The notes below the pieces were generated by a model. It searched no databases. It was not told the origin of the DNA and saw nothing but the letters and a program-made list of their open reading frames with translations. A DNA stretch of 64,000 nucleotides from the NCBI GenBank assembly GCA_950106755.1, contig OX467083.1, positions 32,917,029 through 32,981,028 on the forward strand, in the 5' to 3' direction. Below, piece by piece: positions 12,960-25,384 of this stretch (position 1 is the first letter of the stretch; every line of letters begins with the position of its first letter). Made by a program: the position numbers and the translations under genes. The DNA comes from Climacium dendroides (Eukaryota; Streptophyta; Bryopsida; Hypnales; Climaciaceae).

Positions 12960-13810
12960 AATGTTGATACTTTGCTAGTGTTGCTACAATACAAAAAATT
13001 CTTTTAGTTGGTTATTAGTGGCCAATTTTGTTCAAAAAATGCCCATAAATTTGCTAAATGTTGTGATCTTTGTCAATAGACTCGTAAATCTACCCTTTCT
13101 ATGGCCATGTTTTTCTTTCTATTAATGAAATTATCCTCTCTTGAAAAATGGGAAATTGACTTTATAGGTCCTACACTGCACTACTAAGCATGGTAGAAAC
13201 AAATATATTTTAGTGGCTATAGATTACACTACCAAGTGGGTAGAAGCTATAGCTTTTAAAAATGATGATGTTCAAATGATGGCTTGTTATAATTATGAAA
13301 ATATTATTTCTCGATTTGAATGCCCTAAAGAACTCATTAGCAATCAAATTACTTGCTTTCTTAATGAGTCCATACAAGAGTTAACCACTAGATTTTAAGC
13401 ATTGAGAAACCACTCCCTACCATCCTAGAGCCAATGGCTAAACAGAAAAACAAATGGGATTTTATGTTAAAAAAAAGTTTAAATTAATAGTGAAATAGCT
13501 ATCGATTGAGATGAGGAGTTGTTGAGCACCCTATAAGCTTATTGTACGGTATTTAAGAGTACTACGGGATACACCATGGCCAAGAAGCCATTTTGCTTAT
13601 TGAATTTAAAATTTGAAGTTTAAGAGTGGCAATTGAAAATAGATTGGAGATACAAAGAGCTTACAAGTATAGTTTGCTAATTTGGAAGCTTTAGATGAGA
13701 AAATGAAGGAAACCTATCTTAATACTATAGCCACATAAAAAAGCCGGAAGTCATATTATAATAATAAGTTAAGACCTAAAGAATTTAAAGTATGAAGTTT
13801 GGTTTAGTTT
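12960..13810 (+). pseudogene. Ty3/gypsy integrase remnant 1
   Basis: Translation with frameshifts gives successive parts of a Ty3/gypsy integrase. First comes the end of the zinc-binding domain, with NAHKFAKCCDLCQ near 13035-13075. Then comes the catalytic core, WEIDFIGP near 13150 and KYILVAIDYTTKWVEAIAF near 13200-13260. Next is ETTPYHPRANG near 13400-13430, covering the usual position of the third catalytic acidic residue. Last is SRKSYYNNKLRPKEFKV near 13740-13790, typical of the C-terminal domain. In-frame stops occur in the core and after the cysteine motif. Its role was insertion of element cDNA into the genome; this copy is dead. Confidence 0.85.
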
Positions 13811-13989
13811 TATAATAATTTTCTCTTTAAATTTTTGAACAAGTTACAAGTCCATTGATTAAGCTTGTATGAGCTCCTTGATGTTAATTCAATTAGGTCA
13901 TTACAACTAAAGGATTTTGAGATAACCTTCTTTTAAGTAGGATCAATGACTACAAACTGAAGCCTTATTTTGTTTAATACTAGGGCTAA

Positions 13990-15030
13990 CATTTGGAGGG
14001 ATAGTATTATATATGAGCTTGTGGACCAACACATTCAATGATATTTAAAAGGCAATTAAATTGAAAGCTTTGAATAGTGATTTAATGGTAAAGTTTGCTT
14101 AAGATTTATTAGTTTTGGAGAAAGATAAACTAATGACAAATATATTGATGTCATTCAATTAAATTTTTTGAAAGATTATTAAAATTTAATGCTTAAAATT
14201 ATATTATGATGTATTTCTTAATTTTTTAAATTTTTTGATATATTAAATTATATTAATATTTTAAAATTCTATATTTATTTTAAAAATTAATAACATTAAT
14301 AACATATTAAATATAATAATATTTTTTTATATTATCAAAATTATGTAGATTTTTTTACTTCTAATCTATTTAAATAACTAAAAATACACATTTTTATATT
14401 GTCTTTTCCATATTTTATTGATAAGAGTTATGTATTTTTTTATTTAAATGTCAATATCTTGTATATTATATATATTGATAATATTGTTTGTTCAAGGTTC
14501 TTAGGAGAGAGTACTTCTTGCCCTTATTCACACCGCTTTGAAGTATTTTTTAGCATGTCTCTATATTGTTCTTAGAAGGTTTAGAAATTAAACCTATAGT
14601 AATGAAGTGATCATTCAATTGGAATGTTTGTGATGCTACAACATTTATTGTTTCAATATGCAATTCAAGCTTTGGAATCTTGCTCACAAGACTGTTTATG
14701 AAATTAGGTACAATGTCCAACTAAGTTGAATGCCAATATTAACAATAGCACTTTTTAGCTTACTCACATCTAAGTCTTTTATACTTGCTTACTTGTACTT
14801 GTACTAAAAAACAACCTTAAGAAAAAGCAAACTAGTATAATAATCAATATGTCTAACAAAAAGCTAATTGTACATGCTTCATATATTTATTTTTAGTTTA
14901 CTTAATCATTTTAAAAAATAAAAATATATTCTTTGTAATATTTGTATAATTCAAAACTTGCAAATTCTTGTGGACTCACAAATTTAGATCATATGCACAA
15001 TAGACTATTAACATAAATTTTTAATGCTAT
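13990..15030 (+). repeat. probable decayed gypsy LTR, related to 16612-16890
   Basis: It follows the integrase remnant and begins after a purine-rich run (ATTTGGAGGGATAG near 13990) that resembles a polypurine tract. Segments at 14345-14490 and 14885-15030 reappear in the same order and orientation at 16612-16743 and 16745-16890. Shared words include ACTTCTAATCTATTT, AAAATAAAAATATATTCTT and CTTGTGGACT. Exact LTR ends could not be fixed. Confidence 0.5.
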
Positions 15031-15339
15031 TATAATGCACTATATGCATCTAAATGCACTTTATATATATAATGATTTAAAAAACATGACAATTTTAAGT
15101 GTCAATTTCATAAATATTTGATTCAAAATATGAACAAATATATTGTAAAATAAGTATAATTAAATATTGAGTCAAAAGTGAGTTTGAATATATGTTTTGT
15201 TTTTTATATAAAATTGAGAATAATTTTTATAAGAATAGCTAATATTGCAATTTAGGATCATTTTAGGAATTTTATGGAGATTTTCTTATATGATTTGGGC
15301 ATATGTTCAATTAAAAAAAAAACATTATCAATTCCCTTT

Positions 15340-16330
15340 TTAATGTTATCAAATTGAAGTAAATCCTTCTAAGTCAATGTAAATGCTAATAATATCGCTA
15401 TTCGTTGTATCTTGAGTCAATTGGGTGATTTTAATAAAAGAACATGATAGATTAAAACTTTTAAGGGAAAATTAAATAATTAGGAAGGAAACTCATCAAT
15501 ATAGAGTTAAAAATCAAATAAAAAAAGAAATTAAGTTTCCTATAGATGATAAAATCTTGAAATAAGTCATAGAACAAATAGGTATTATTTCTCTAATTTG
15601 AATTGAGCCAAATGACTAAATGGGTATAAAATATACCAATTTAGAGTCATCATTGGGAATTATGCATGGAAATCAAATACAAAAAATTGCAAGGTTTTCA
15701 ACTAAGAAAAAGAATAAGGATAATAAACAAATAAAAATTATGGTGAAAACAAACTCATTTAATATAATAGAAAACATGGGCAATATTAAAGTTGATATTT
15801 CTATTAGACAATTATTAAGGATAGTTCTTTCTTATTGAGCAAGCATAGTTAATTCCATATCTAAATTGTTTAAAAAACAATTTGGGCTTGTAAATGAAGT
15901 AATCCTAAATTCAAATCTCAGATTTCTCATAATTAATGGGTTAATTGTATCAAGTATTTAGATTGCTGAAGGTTTAAGTATGAACCTTAAGAACCAAGTT
16001 TACAATAAATGGTATTGCAAAAAACCAAATTGATATTAAAGATAGACAAATAGTTGACTAAAGTCAAATTAAATCCTTGGATATTTTAGCCAAGGTTAAA
16101 ACAATGAAAATAAGTTTAATATTTTTAATTGATTATATTGTATTTTAACCCAATATGGTCAATGCATCATATCCCATCCTATTAAGACATCCTTGGCTAT
16201 ATCAAGACAAACCAAAGATGATTAAAAGAGAAGCATATTAATTCAATAAAAAGTATTGGGAAATAACTCTTAGTGAATATGTCAATTTTTGTGAAGATGA
16301 TGACAACTCAATGAATGCTCTCTAATATTG
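15340..16330 (+). pseudogene. Ty3/gypsy gag-protease region remnant
   Basis: A 72-codon open frame at 15620-15838 ends NIKVDISIRQLLRIVLSY, like the linker before the retropepsin in plant gypsy polyproteins. Further on, near 16165-16230, frameshifted sequence reads YPILLRHPWLYQDKPKMIKR, like the conserved L-L-G-R-P-W-L segment after the aspartic protease. Stops separate these blocks. The active-site aspartate motif is not readable, so the protease assignment is by order and similarity only. Confidence 0.6.
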
Positions 16331-16611
16331 AATAATGCTTGAGTGTATGGTATAGAGTTCAATTAGAAAGATAATTAGGATAGAGAGGAATTCTTCATTA
16401 ATTTTTCATAAAATATCTATACTAGATCTTGTGTGCTTAAGCCTTATTGCCAAAGCATTAATGTTGAATTAAATAGGAATGAAAAAATATACAAATATAC
16501 AAATATTTATATAAGGGGAATTAATTACATATATTATAAGTCAAATTTTTATGGACCATGGTACAATTTTTGCATAGTCTAATAAAAATTGAAAGGGAAT
16601 TTTTTTCCAAA

Positions 16612-16890
16612 CTTACTTCTAATCTATTTTTAAAACTAAAAATATATTTTAAATATTTTATTAAAAAGAATTATGTTTTCTTTGGTCCAAATTTCAATAT
16701 CTTTTATATTGTGTATATTGGAAATATTGCCTATATTATTTATTGTAAATATTTTTTATGATCAATTTTTATTTTTAAAAAATAAAAATATATTCTTATT
16801 AATATTTTTACAATTCAAAACTTGAAAATTCTTGTGGACTTACAAATTTTAGATCAAATGCACAATAGACGATTAGCATAAAATTTTAAT
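16612..16890 (+). repeat. LTR-like segment, second copy
   Basis: Directly repeated relative to 14345-15030, with the 14490-14885 part missing. This suggests either a deletion or a second nested element of the same family. Confidence 0.5.
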
Positions 16891-17849
16891 ATGAGGTTTT
16901 TTGAAATTAAATAATAAATCTCTTAATACTATTGATAATATAGAATATGCTGAAAATATGATGGATGTATTATAAAAATGATTAAAAATTCAAATCATAA
17001 TGAATTTTTTGTATATATTTTATTAAAAATTCTATTAAAAAATATGATGTAATCAAGGATTTTACTTAATTTCCCCAAACCCAAGAAAAAACAAGTATAG
17101 AAGTTTTTATAGGAAGAGGTTTATTCAGTCTATTGCTTATGTGACTAATGTCACTTTTCAAATAGAATCATACTTTAAATTGGAATATACTTGGTTTTAG
17201 ACTTGTAATACATTGACACTCTTATACTCAGGGATAGAAATTTTGTTCTCAGTTCTTTACCAATGTATAAGACACAATGAATGTTGTCCTAGTCCTACCT
17301 AGGATTCTACAAGGAGGTCAAATAGTTTGGGTAATAAGTCAAGTTGGGCAAATTGTTTGATGCATTATGCACTATCACCTAGTTAAAATACTAAGATAAT
17401 ACTTTTAAAATAATACAAATAATTCCTTAATTATTTCTTTTAGATGTTTGAATCAATTGGTCCAATAAGTGTTTGCCATGAGCAAATCTAATGCAAAATG
17501 CTTAAGTTTGTCACTTTTACATCAAATAGTCTCAATTAATGTAAAGCATGGTGAGTTTAAATATATATTTTTAATTCTATTTAGATTTGTTTGTTTTCAA
17601 CATGAGAAATGGACTTAAAACAACCCTTCAATGCAGTTGAAAAACATCTAATGTTATGCATATGTTGACATATGAAATTATTTATTTATTAATGCTTTTT
17701 CGATGGATTATGAACGATTGAACGTAAACAAAGATAGTCCTTAATAAAAAGAAGTACATTTTATCTTAATTGGAAGCACTTTATATTAGTAGGGTTAAAA
17801 TATGATATTAAGAAGATGAATGTAACAAAGTGAGATTAAGGATATCTTA

Positions 17850-18085
17850 TAGGGATGTCATTCAAATGTCTATGGTAGTTATTTTGCTAGTGCTATCATA
17901 GCTCAAAAAATTCTATTGTTAAGATATTGGTGACCATTCATATTAAAAATGCTCATAATTTGTCAAATATTATGAATATGCTAAAAAAATAGAAAAACCT
18001 TCCCCTTCTATCACTATGCTTTGAATTTCTTTAATGACCTTATTCCCTTTGATAAATGGGGTATGAATTTTGTTGGCTCATAGCT
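17850..18085 (+). pseudogene. Ty3/gypsy integrase remnant 2
   Basis: Frameshifted translation gives VYGSYFASAIIAQKILLLRYW near 17870-17930, ending just before the expected zinc-binding cysteines. It is followed by YALNFFNDLIPFDKWGMNFVGS near 18017-18080, matching the junction of zinc-binding and catalytic domains in plant gypsy integrases. It breaks off abruptly after this motif. It is the same family as the fragment at 12960-13810 but a separate copy. Confidence 0.7.
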
Positions 18086-18424
18086 TCTACTACAAGGAAT
18101 GAAAGAAAAAAAATTGCAAGATTGTGTATCATCTATCAATTGCAAAATTTGTCTATCACTTTCATAAAAAAATCATGTTTAAATCACAAATCTCAACAAT
18201 AAATATTAAAAATTTTAACTACATACCTATTTTTGTCATTTGTAATACCATCTGAAGAAAATACAAGATATACACTTCATTAATAACATTAATTAAACTT
18301 GAAAGTTTACAATAATTTTGATGCTTTATATTAATTTTCTTTCAAAAAAATCTATTACTTTCTAAAAAAAATACAATAAAAAGTTCAAAGTCACTAACCA
18401 AAACTACCGCTCTCCATAGTTAAT

Positions 18425-19440
18425 TTTGCGGTTTAACCTAGTAGCGCCGCGGGCGCCCTTTTGTGGCGTTTGGATGAATGGCGGAGGTCTTGAAGAGTAC
18501 GTAGAGAAGGTTTTTCATCCGAGGGTCGACGTTTTCTGTGGTACTGCGGGTTGAGAACAAGAGGACAGCGAGAAAGCAGTCGTTTAGTGGTATAACTTAC
18601 GGCAGAATAAAATTGAATGGCGTCATGAAAGCGGGAGGGCGCTGTCGTACTCCAGTGCATAGGGAGACTGCCCAAAGGAGCAGAAGGGGCAGGCACTCTT
18701 TTTTTTTGGTAGAGGGAAGTACTGCCCGCGTAGTGACTTTTGAAGCGGGTGACAAGGATGTGCCCTGCTAACTGGACGCCACGTCCGCGGGCTGCGGTTT
18801 GCTGGTGGCACGGGAGCAACGGTTTACCGTTGAGCACGTTTAGGCGACAAAGGATTTTTCATTTTCGGAAACCATTTTGAAGGCCATAACAGCAGTTGCC
18901 GCCATTTTGCAAAGGAAATTCTAATATACTTGTCCATGCAGCCGTGCACAATGCGGTAGGGAATGGCTGCGGAGTGCACCGACTCTTGTAGTGCAAGAGA
19001 AAAACAATGTCGAATGCTGGAAGGCGGTGAGCAGTGCCAAACATTGTTGGAAGCTAACAGATCTTACCTCAGCAATCATGATGCCTAGACGGAGTACGAA
19101 AAAGCAATTTGACCACTTGCCATATCCGCGTCTGCCTCCGACTTGGTGCACTCGCGAGGCAGCGCTGATCACGGCGCATTTGCTTCTGCAACACAAAGCT
19201 CAGAAATGGCAGGTTATGTACATTCTAGCTATGCTTGATGAGGACTACTTGATGACTTTGCCTAAATTGCCGTCCGACCATTCTGGAGAATTCCATTTCG
19301 ATCAATTTCCTACTAATCTTCGGCATCTGTGGTGCACTTGGGGGGCGCTGATCTTGGGCTGGAAAACGATTAGAGCGGAAGGGCACCCTCGTGGTTTCTC
19401 AGGAGAGGTGCAAGTAAACATGATGAATAATAAAAAAAAA
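18425..19440. other. GC-richer island with unrecognised open frames
   Basis: This kilobase stands out from its AT-rich flanks by composition and lack of A/T runs. On the plus strand an open frame of 158 codons ends at 19467. Counted from its ATG at 19078 it includes PYPRLPPTWCTREAALITAH and LMTLPKLPSDHSGEFHFDQ, and a possible donor (GTAAAC) lies near 19412. On the minus strand an arginine/serine-rich frame covers 18837-18433. I recognise no domain in either. It could be a lost host-gene exon, a captured gene fragment or part of a large transposon. Confidence 0.4.
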
Positions 19441-19469
19441 TTCTTAAGCAGTGTTTTCCTTTTTTAAAC

Positions 19470-20595
19470 TCAAAAGATTTTCATTGATAACCTTCATATG
19501 AAAGCCTCACCACAAAGTTGAACCTTACATAATCAATAAATTTTTTATAATTTTCATTTGTGAATAAGCACATTTTTTGTAGATGTTGATTTTTTCAAAC
19601 ATTATTTTTAGAATAAAAAATTATATGTGATCTTGAAAGTATAATGTACTTACAAAATTATATAATTTTTTTAATATATTCATATAATTAAGAATTAAGT
19701 CCCCAAAAATAAAAGTTATAATATCAAGGTTTGTAGTTTAATTTTTTAATTTAATAATAATAATAATGAAATATATACAATATTACATTATTCAAAATTC
19801 AAAATATAAAGCTTTGTCTTGCAATAACTCTTATTTTGGATGTTTTAAAAGTTTTTAAATGGAGTAGAATGATAACTTTTAGCTTCATTTCTAATTTCAA
19901 ATTGAATATTAAAAGTAAATTCTATGAATTATGAAAGTAACAATAAAGCTTGGATGCATTTACTTATTTGATTCAATTCTTTTAATCTTATTGAAATTTT
20001 AATTGAATAATAATCAATTGTTCTAAAAGGTCTATTACATTAATGTTATTGTCTAATTTGTTGAGCAACAACCTAATTAAAACTCATTTTGAAAATATGT
20101 CTTCATAATGTAAAGTCTCTTCCATGACATTAATAAAAATCTTTTACAATTCAAAAACCACCAATATGATTTTTGAACTAATCAATGCATACAACATTAT
20201 CTCAAATGGTATTTCAATTTTTTTAGTAACATTGATCATAAATTAACATTAATTAAATGTAGAACTTGTACAACTATCAATGATAGTAACGACGACCATT
20301 GAAAATCAAATTTATATTTACACTACTATTTCCTTTAACATTGTCATTAATCCCCCCTTGTACCCCCAATGCATGTCATGTAGTTGGCATGTGTGCATTT
20401 ATTTGTTGAATGTTATCTCAATTACTTAGCACGTAGCATGTTTAATTTTGAAGCCTATATAAAATTTTGTTTATATCTTTATGGCTTTAAATGATGAACC
20501 CATCCTAAAGCTTATGTAATGAAAATTCAAGTTGTTTTTTTGCCAATGCGATGATCTACTATAATATTGGCAAGGCAATTGCAACATTGCACTAA
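19470..20595. other. AT-rich intergenic stretch, nothing recognised
   Basis: A short (TAA)n run lies near 19753-19768. No gene or transposon end was identified. Confidence 0.5.
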
Positions 20596-20879
20596 TAGAT
20601 ACAAAACTTTCTCCGTGAGGTAGACCTCTTGGCCCAAGTCAATCAAGCTCAGTCCCCAAGTTCAAATCCCATTCCCTACCTCCATCCAAAGCCAAATAAA
20701 ATCTTACAAAGTTGTCACTACTTTCGTTACAACTTATACAATTTAAACTAAATTCTAAACAAGTTAAATACCATTGTTGAGAAGCATGTGAAGCAAAATG
20801 AAAATACGAGCCTTTGCCAACAACAAATTAAATATTTTGTCCTAATTCAAATTCACCCCAATTCTAAGACTATTTGTCC

Positions 20880-21860
20880 CAATGCAACAATAGTTCTAAA
20901 ACAAAAAAAAAATAGTTAGCTCAAGTATCTGAATATTGAAGATAATAAAGTTTGAATTCAATAGAAAACAAAAGAAAAATAAAGCAAACTACATTTTTTA
21001 AAGCCTCATTGTCAACTTTTTGATGAAACAAAAAATAAGATTAAGTAATTTAGTTCATTGCCAACTTCACTATGAACACACCAAGAATCAAATTCAACAG
21101 AAAATAAAGAACTAAAAAGAAAAGTCCAGATTTCATCAAACTCCATTGTTAGCTCTAAATTTGATGAAGCACAAGTAACAATCAAGCAATCTAGTCCACT
21201 GTCAACTTCATTGTAAGCATAGTAAGAATCAAATTCAATAAAAAAAATATAGAAAGAAATAAAAGTCAACTTTCACCAAGCCACATGGTTAGCCTTTTAA
21301 TGAAGTACAATTCATGATAAAATAATTTGTTCCCCCATTAATTCTACCATGAACAAAGCAAAAATCAAACGCATCCAAAAAAATATAGACCCTCCCCCAA
21401 TTTCACCAAGCCACATCACTAACTTTTTTAAAAACAACATTCATGATCACAAGAAGTCACTCTAGCATGAATTCCTCTATGACCACAAGAAAAATTCAAT
21501 TGAAACAAAAAATAAAGGATGCCGTCATACACCTCCCAATTGCTCAAAGTCTTATCGTTAGGTTTCTCCAAAAAGCAATCATAGTGACAACAAGACAATC
21601 CACTATTAACTCGAGCATAGCCACTAATTATTGAATTGATTTCAATTGAAAAAAATTGAGAACAACAAAGCACATCTTTAATTTTTCAAAGCCACAATAT
21701 GAGGTTTTTGAAAAAACAAAATTTATGATTGTTCAAGTTAGTTCATCGTAGCAAGAATTGAATTCAATAAAAAAATAAAAAACAAAAATAAGAAACCTAG
21801 ATTTTTCAAAGCCACATTGTTAGGTTTTTGATCTTCAAAATTAACGATTACACAAACCAA
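20880..21860. repeat. degenerate tandem array, ~135-bp units
   Basis: About seven units recur, marked by a CCACATTGTTAGGTTTTTGATGAA-like segment near 21002, 21138, 21275, 21407, 21532, 21683 and 21803. Each is followed by AAGAATCAAATTCAA-like words, then an A-rich stretch. Spacing runs from about 120 to 150 bp. On the minus strand two consecutive units stay open and give repeated protein words (FIEFDSYYAYNEVDSGLDCL and FSVEFDSWCVHSEVGNELNY). Whether this was ever coding is unknown. Confidence 0.65.
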
Positions 21861-22099
21861 TCCATCGTGAAGGTGAGTCACACCTTGGGGTGAAGATAAA
21901 AATTGCAATCTAAACTCTTTTATATCAATTGCAAAGAATTGAACCCCCACACAATTGTTTTTTTGGCATTTCAAGTCTTTTTAGCCTATAGTATGCCATT
22001 GCTCTTGCAATTGGTGGCAAGTTTCTTCATTCTCCCAATTTCGAGGTTCAATCTCACTTCATTTTGCCTTGAATTTAGCACTTTCAATAGCCGTAGTTG

Positions 22100-22695
22100 T
22101 TGCTCTTAATTTTGCAACAACTTTATTTACTTCAAGTTGCAATTGGATTTTCATGAATTCTTTTTCTTATCTTAATTGCAAATACTATTGGTTAATAGTA
22201 GTAGTAATTTGCAAACTCAAGGTTGCCATTAGCAACAATATATTTAATTTTATAAAAATTTATAATTAGGCATTGTAGCTATTGTAAAGTGTAAATCCAC
22301 CATTGCCCTTACATTAGATGAGTTTTCAGCCTTCTTGAGGGCTGTGAGTTCTTGGTAGTTCCCAAACTACAAGATTTGCCCTATAGAGGGCCATGACAAT
22401 TTGTTGATGTGACACAACGACTGCCACATTCAACAAATATAATTTTTTTAAACCTTTTTCTTCATTTTACGAATGTAATTAATTTTTTTTTGAACAGTCG
22501 TTTGTTAGAACTGTGGGGGGGACCAACATTGGGAACGGACCTAAAACGGCCAACCCTACCAACCCCCTAAAATCATCTAATGATTTGAGCATATTCCAAT
22601 TTTTTTTCTTGCTTGCATGACCACAAGATCTTTATAGTCTTAGTGCTTGAAGGCTATTCTCGTAGGATTTGGTTGCTTAGAAATTGAACATTTTC
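22100..22695. other. intergenic stretch, nothing recognised
   Basis: Contains short ORFs only and a G run near 22522. No domain, RNA gene or transposon end was identified. Confidence 0.45.
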
Positions 22696-22699
22696 TTCT

Positions 22700-22760
22700 A
22701 ATCTTAAAATGAAATCAGTATTCCAATCTTAAAATGAAATCAGTATTCCAATCTTAAAAT
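22700..22760. repeat. short tandem repeat, period 25 bp
   Basis: AATCTTAAAATG starts at 22700 and 22725, and AATCTTAAAAT again at 22750, with GAAATCAGTATTCC between. About 2.4 nearly perfect units. Confidence 0.85.
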
Positions 22761-22764
22761 TTTT

Positions 22765-24530
22765 TATTATCATGATTGGGTTTCCTTTTCCTTATTGTAA
22801 GTGATTTCATTACAATTCATTTAAACAATCACATTGAAAAATCCTTCACAAAAAGCTAGCAATACTCATAACAAAAATCGACACCTTTTACAATTTGGTC
22901 TAGTAAAAATTCATGGCCATAGTCAACAAATCAGTTTGTGAAGTTCCACTCTCTTTCAATCTTAAAACCTATTCATACCCGACACAAAATCAAGTGACAT
23001 TATACTTCACTAAACTTCACTCACTCTTCAATGACCTAGCAAGTCAGCCAGGTCTCCAATCTCTTAGTTGTTTTTCATTGTAATATTCATAAATTTGCTA
23101 CCAAAATACACCCTTTTTCTACTAGTTTATAGTAATTAATTTTTAGTCGATTGTCAAAATATTCTATGATGAAATTTTTTTCCATGGAGTTTGGACATCC
23201 TTTCCAATAGCCATTGTGTGCCCTTGAGCTTGCTCTCCCTCTATGTGGCCTTGAATTTTAAACTTTGTTCACTTTGGCGCTTTCATTCTACTTGATTGCA
23301 ACGCCACTCCATTGTCTTTTGTAGAATAAAGATTTCGGTTTTTAGGTTATTTTTTAGTTTTTATTGGAAAAGTATGTAGAAAGTAGTCTAAAAAGTAGGA
23401 AAAATAGCTTTAAAATAGGCTAAAAACACTAAAAAGCAGAAAATAGCTAAAAGTAATTAAAAAAAACAGTTTTCAAACTTTATGCAGTGTAAATGGGGCA
23501 GTTTGGATGGATGAAGTATCGAATGGATGAAAACCACGTAGATGGATGGAAAATTCCAAAAGGTGCCAAAAGGATGAATGGGTTGCAGATATGGATGAAC
23601 GAGGCATCAAATAGGATGAAAAATGATTGAGAGAGGCACGGGACCTTCTTCCCGACTCTTAAAAGACAAAATATTTGATTTTTTAGTTACAGTGCATTTA
23701 GGAAGAAGCACTCGTCATTGTAATTTTTGTGCGATTATAATTTGAAGTCTTTTCTGTGCAAATTTTTGTTGTGTTATCTGTAATTGTGAAACATTTCTTT
23801 CGCTGTGATATTTGTAATTGTGTAAGTGCTCTCTGGTATGTTTATATCTATGAAATTTCCAAATTTCCAAATCTAAAATTGTGTCGAAGTGCGGTGAGGC
23901 TGCGAATTGTTTCGGTTGATTGGAGGCTGGTGATTAGAAATTTGCGATTCCCTGCAACGGAGTGATCAAGAATTTTTTTTCAAATTGCTGAGGTTTTCGA
24001 TCCGACTGAGATCAAGACTGTTGGTGTGGCAACCAGTCGATTGAAATGAAGGCAAGCTGAATTGATCTCATAATCAATAGAGTGAGCAAGCGCTGAAGGA
24101 ATTTCAACGAACAATATGGCGAAATTGCAGTGAAAGCTGAGTGATCGGGAATTGATTGAAATGCTGGGGTTTTCAAATCAAAAATTTCCTGGTGATGTTT
24201 TGAACTGATGGTGGATTGAACGCTACAGTGTCAACGGGGTTTGAAAGTGTTTTGGCGCAGGAGGTGAGGAGATTAAACGGAAGTTTGGACAGGAGGTGTA
24301 GTGAATTCACGGCAAACTGAGGAGCTCGGATCTAAGAGTGCGATCGGAGCATTGAAAATCGGAAAATCTACAGGCGCAGAGTGATTGTTTGATCAAGTTC
24401 AGCAATTGATGGGTGATCTCAATTCGGGTGTGGATCCATCTCTAATTCGGTGAAGCAGGTTGATTGGAATTCAGAGGCGCGGCGTTTTCTTTTCCTCTTC
24501 GAAGAAAATTAGGGATTTGGACCCCCAAAT
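22765..24530. other. intergenic stretch with GGATGAA cluster
   Basis: Between about 23505 and 23615 the word GGATGAA and near variants recur many times (GGATGGATGAAG, GAATGGATGAAAA, GGATGAATGGG, GGATGAACG, AGGATGAAAA). The 23950-24500 part is of more balanced composition and resembles an untranslated or leader-like region. No gene could be assigned. Confidence 0.4.
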
Positions 24531-24534
24531 TCAG

Positions 24535-25380
24535 ACTTGTTGCCTCGATTGACCTTGGACCACGGTACCGTGACGTGTTGCCCACAGTCATAGGATTGAC
24601 TCATGGCCTTAGGTCCTTCGGTGCGGTCATAGGTTTACTGTGACAGTTATAGGTTTGCAACTCACGGTCATTGGGCTGCGAATGGCTATAGGTCCCTTAA
24701 TCTATAAAATAAATTTTATAATATTAAAATTGAAATTTTGGATTTAAATTTGGATGATTTGACCTAATCATTTGACCAAAAACAAAAATTTAAAAAAAAG
24801 AGGTTCAAATTTTTCAAACGGTCCAAGGGCCCTACCCCTGATTTGGGTCTAGGTCCTAGAGTTGTGAGCAATTATAAGTCCCACAACGTCTAAAATAAAT
24901 TTTGTAATTTAGATTTTGGGATTTAGAATTGGGCGATATTTGTGGAAGTTAGTATTCCTTGTGGTTGATAAATATTTTTATATGTTTTAGAAACAATTTA
25001 CCCCGTGAGTTGGACTTGTTGCCCTGAGACTTGTTGCCCAATCTTAGAAGAAAGGAGAAAGCTCAAAGACCAAGAATCTTATACTTTGTCCTAAACATTT
25101 CATACTTTGCATACTGGACGTGTTGCCTACTAAGACTGCCACGTGTAGTCATTTTGCACATAGATTTGAAAAGCTTATAAAGAGCAATTATTGGCCCTAT
25201 TGCCCCAACACATAAAAAGGTATTAATTAACGAATTATTTGTATACTTTAAAAGTACTATCTTGTATATATATGATTAAGTCATAGGCTATATCCATGTA
25301 TAAGACGTGTTGCCCAACTTGACATGTTGCCCACGATGTGTTGCCCACCCTAGAATACTATATAGGACCGGGACTCTTAG
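24535..25380. repeat. cluster of GTGTTGCCCA and GTCATAGGT words
   Basis: TGTTGCC words recur near 24538, 24574, 25017, 25031, 25108, 25303, 25325 and 25339, often preceded by GACGTG or GACTTG. In 24585-24695 GTCATAGG/GGCTATAGGT words recur. The motifs are dispersed rather than strictly tandem. Part of an unidentified repeat or retroelement leader. Confidence 0.5.
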
Positions 25381-25384
25381 AACA

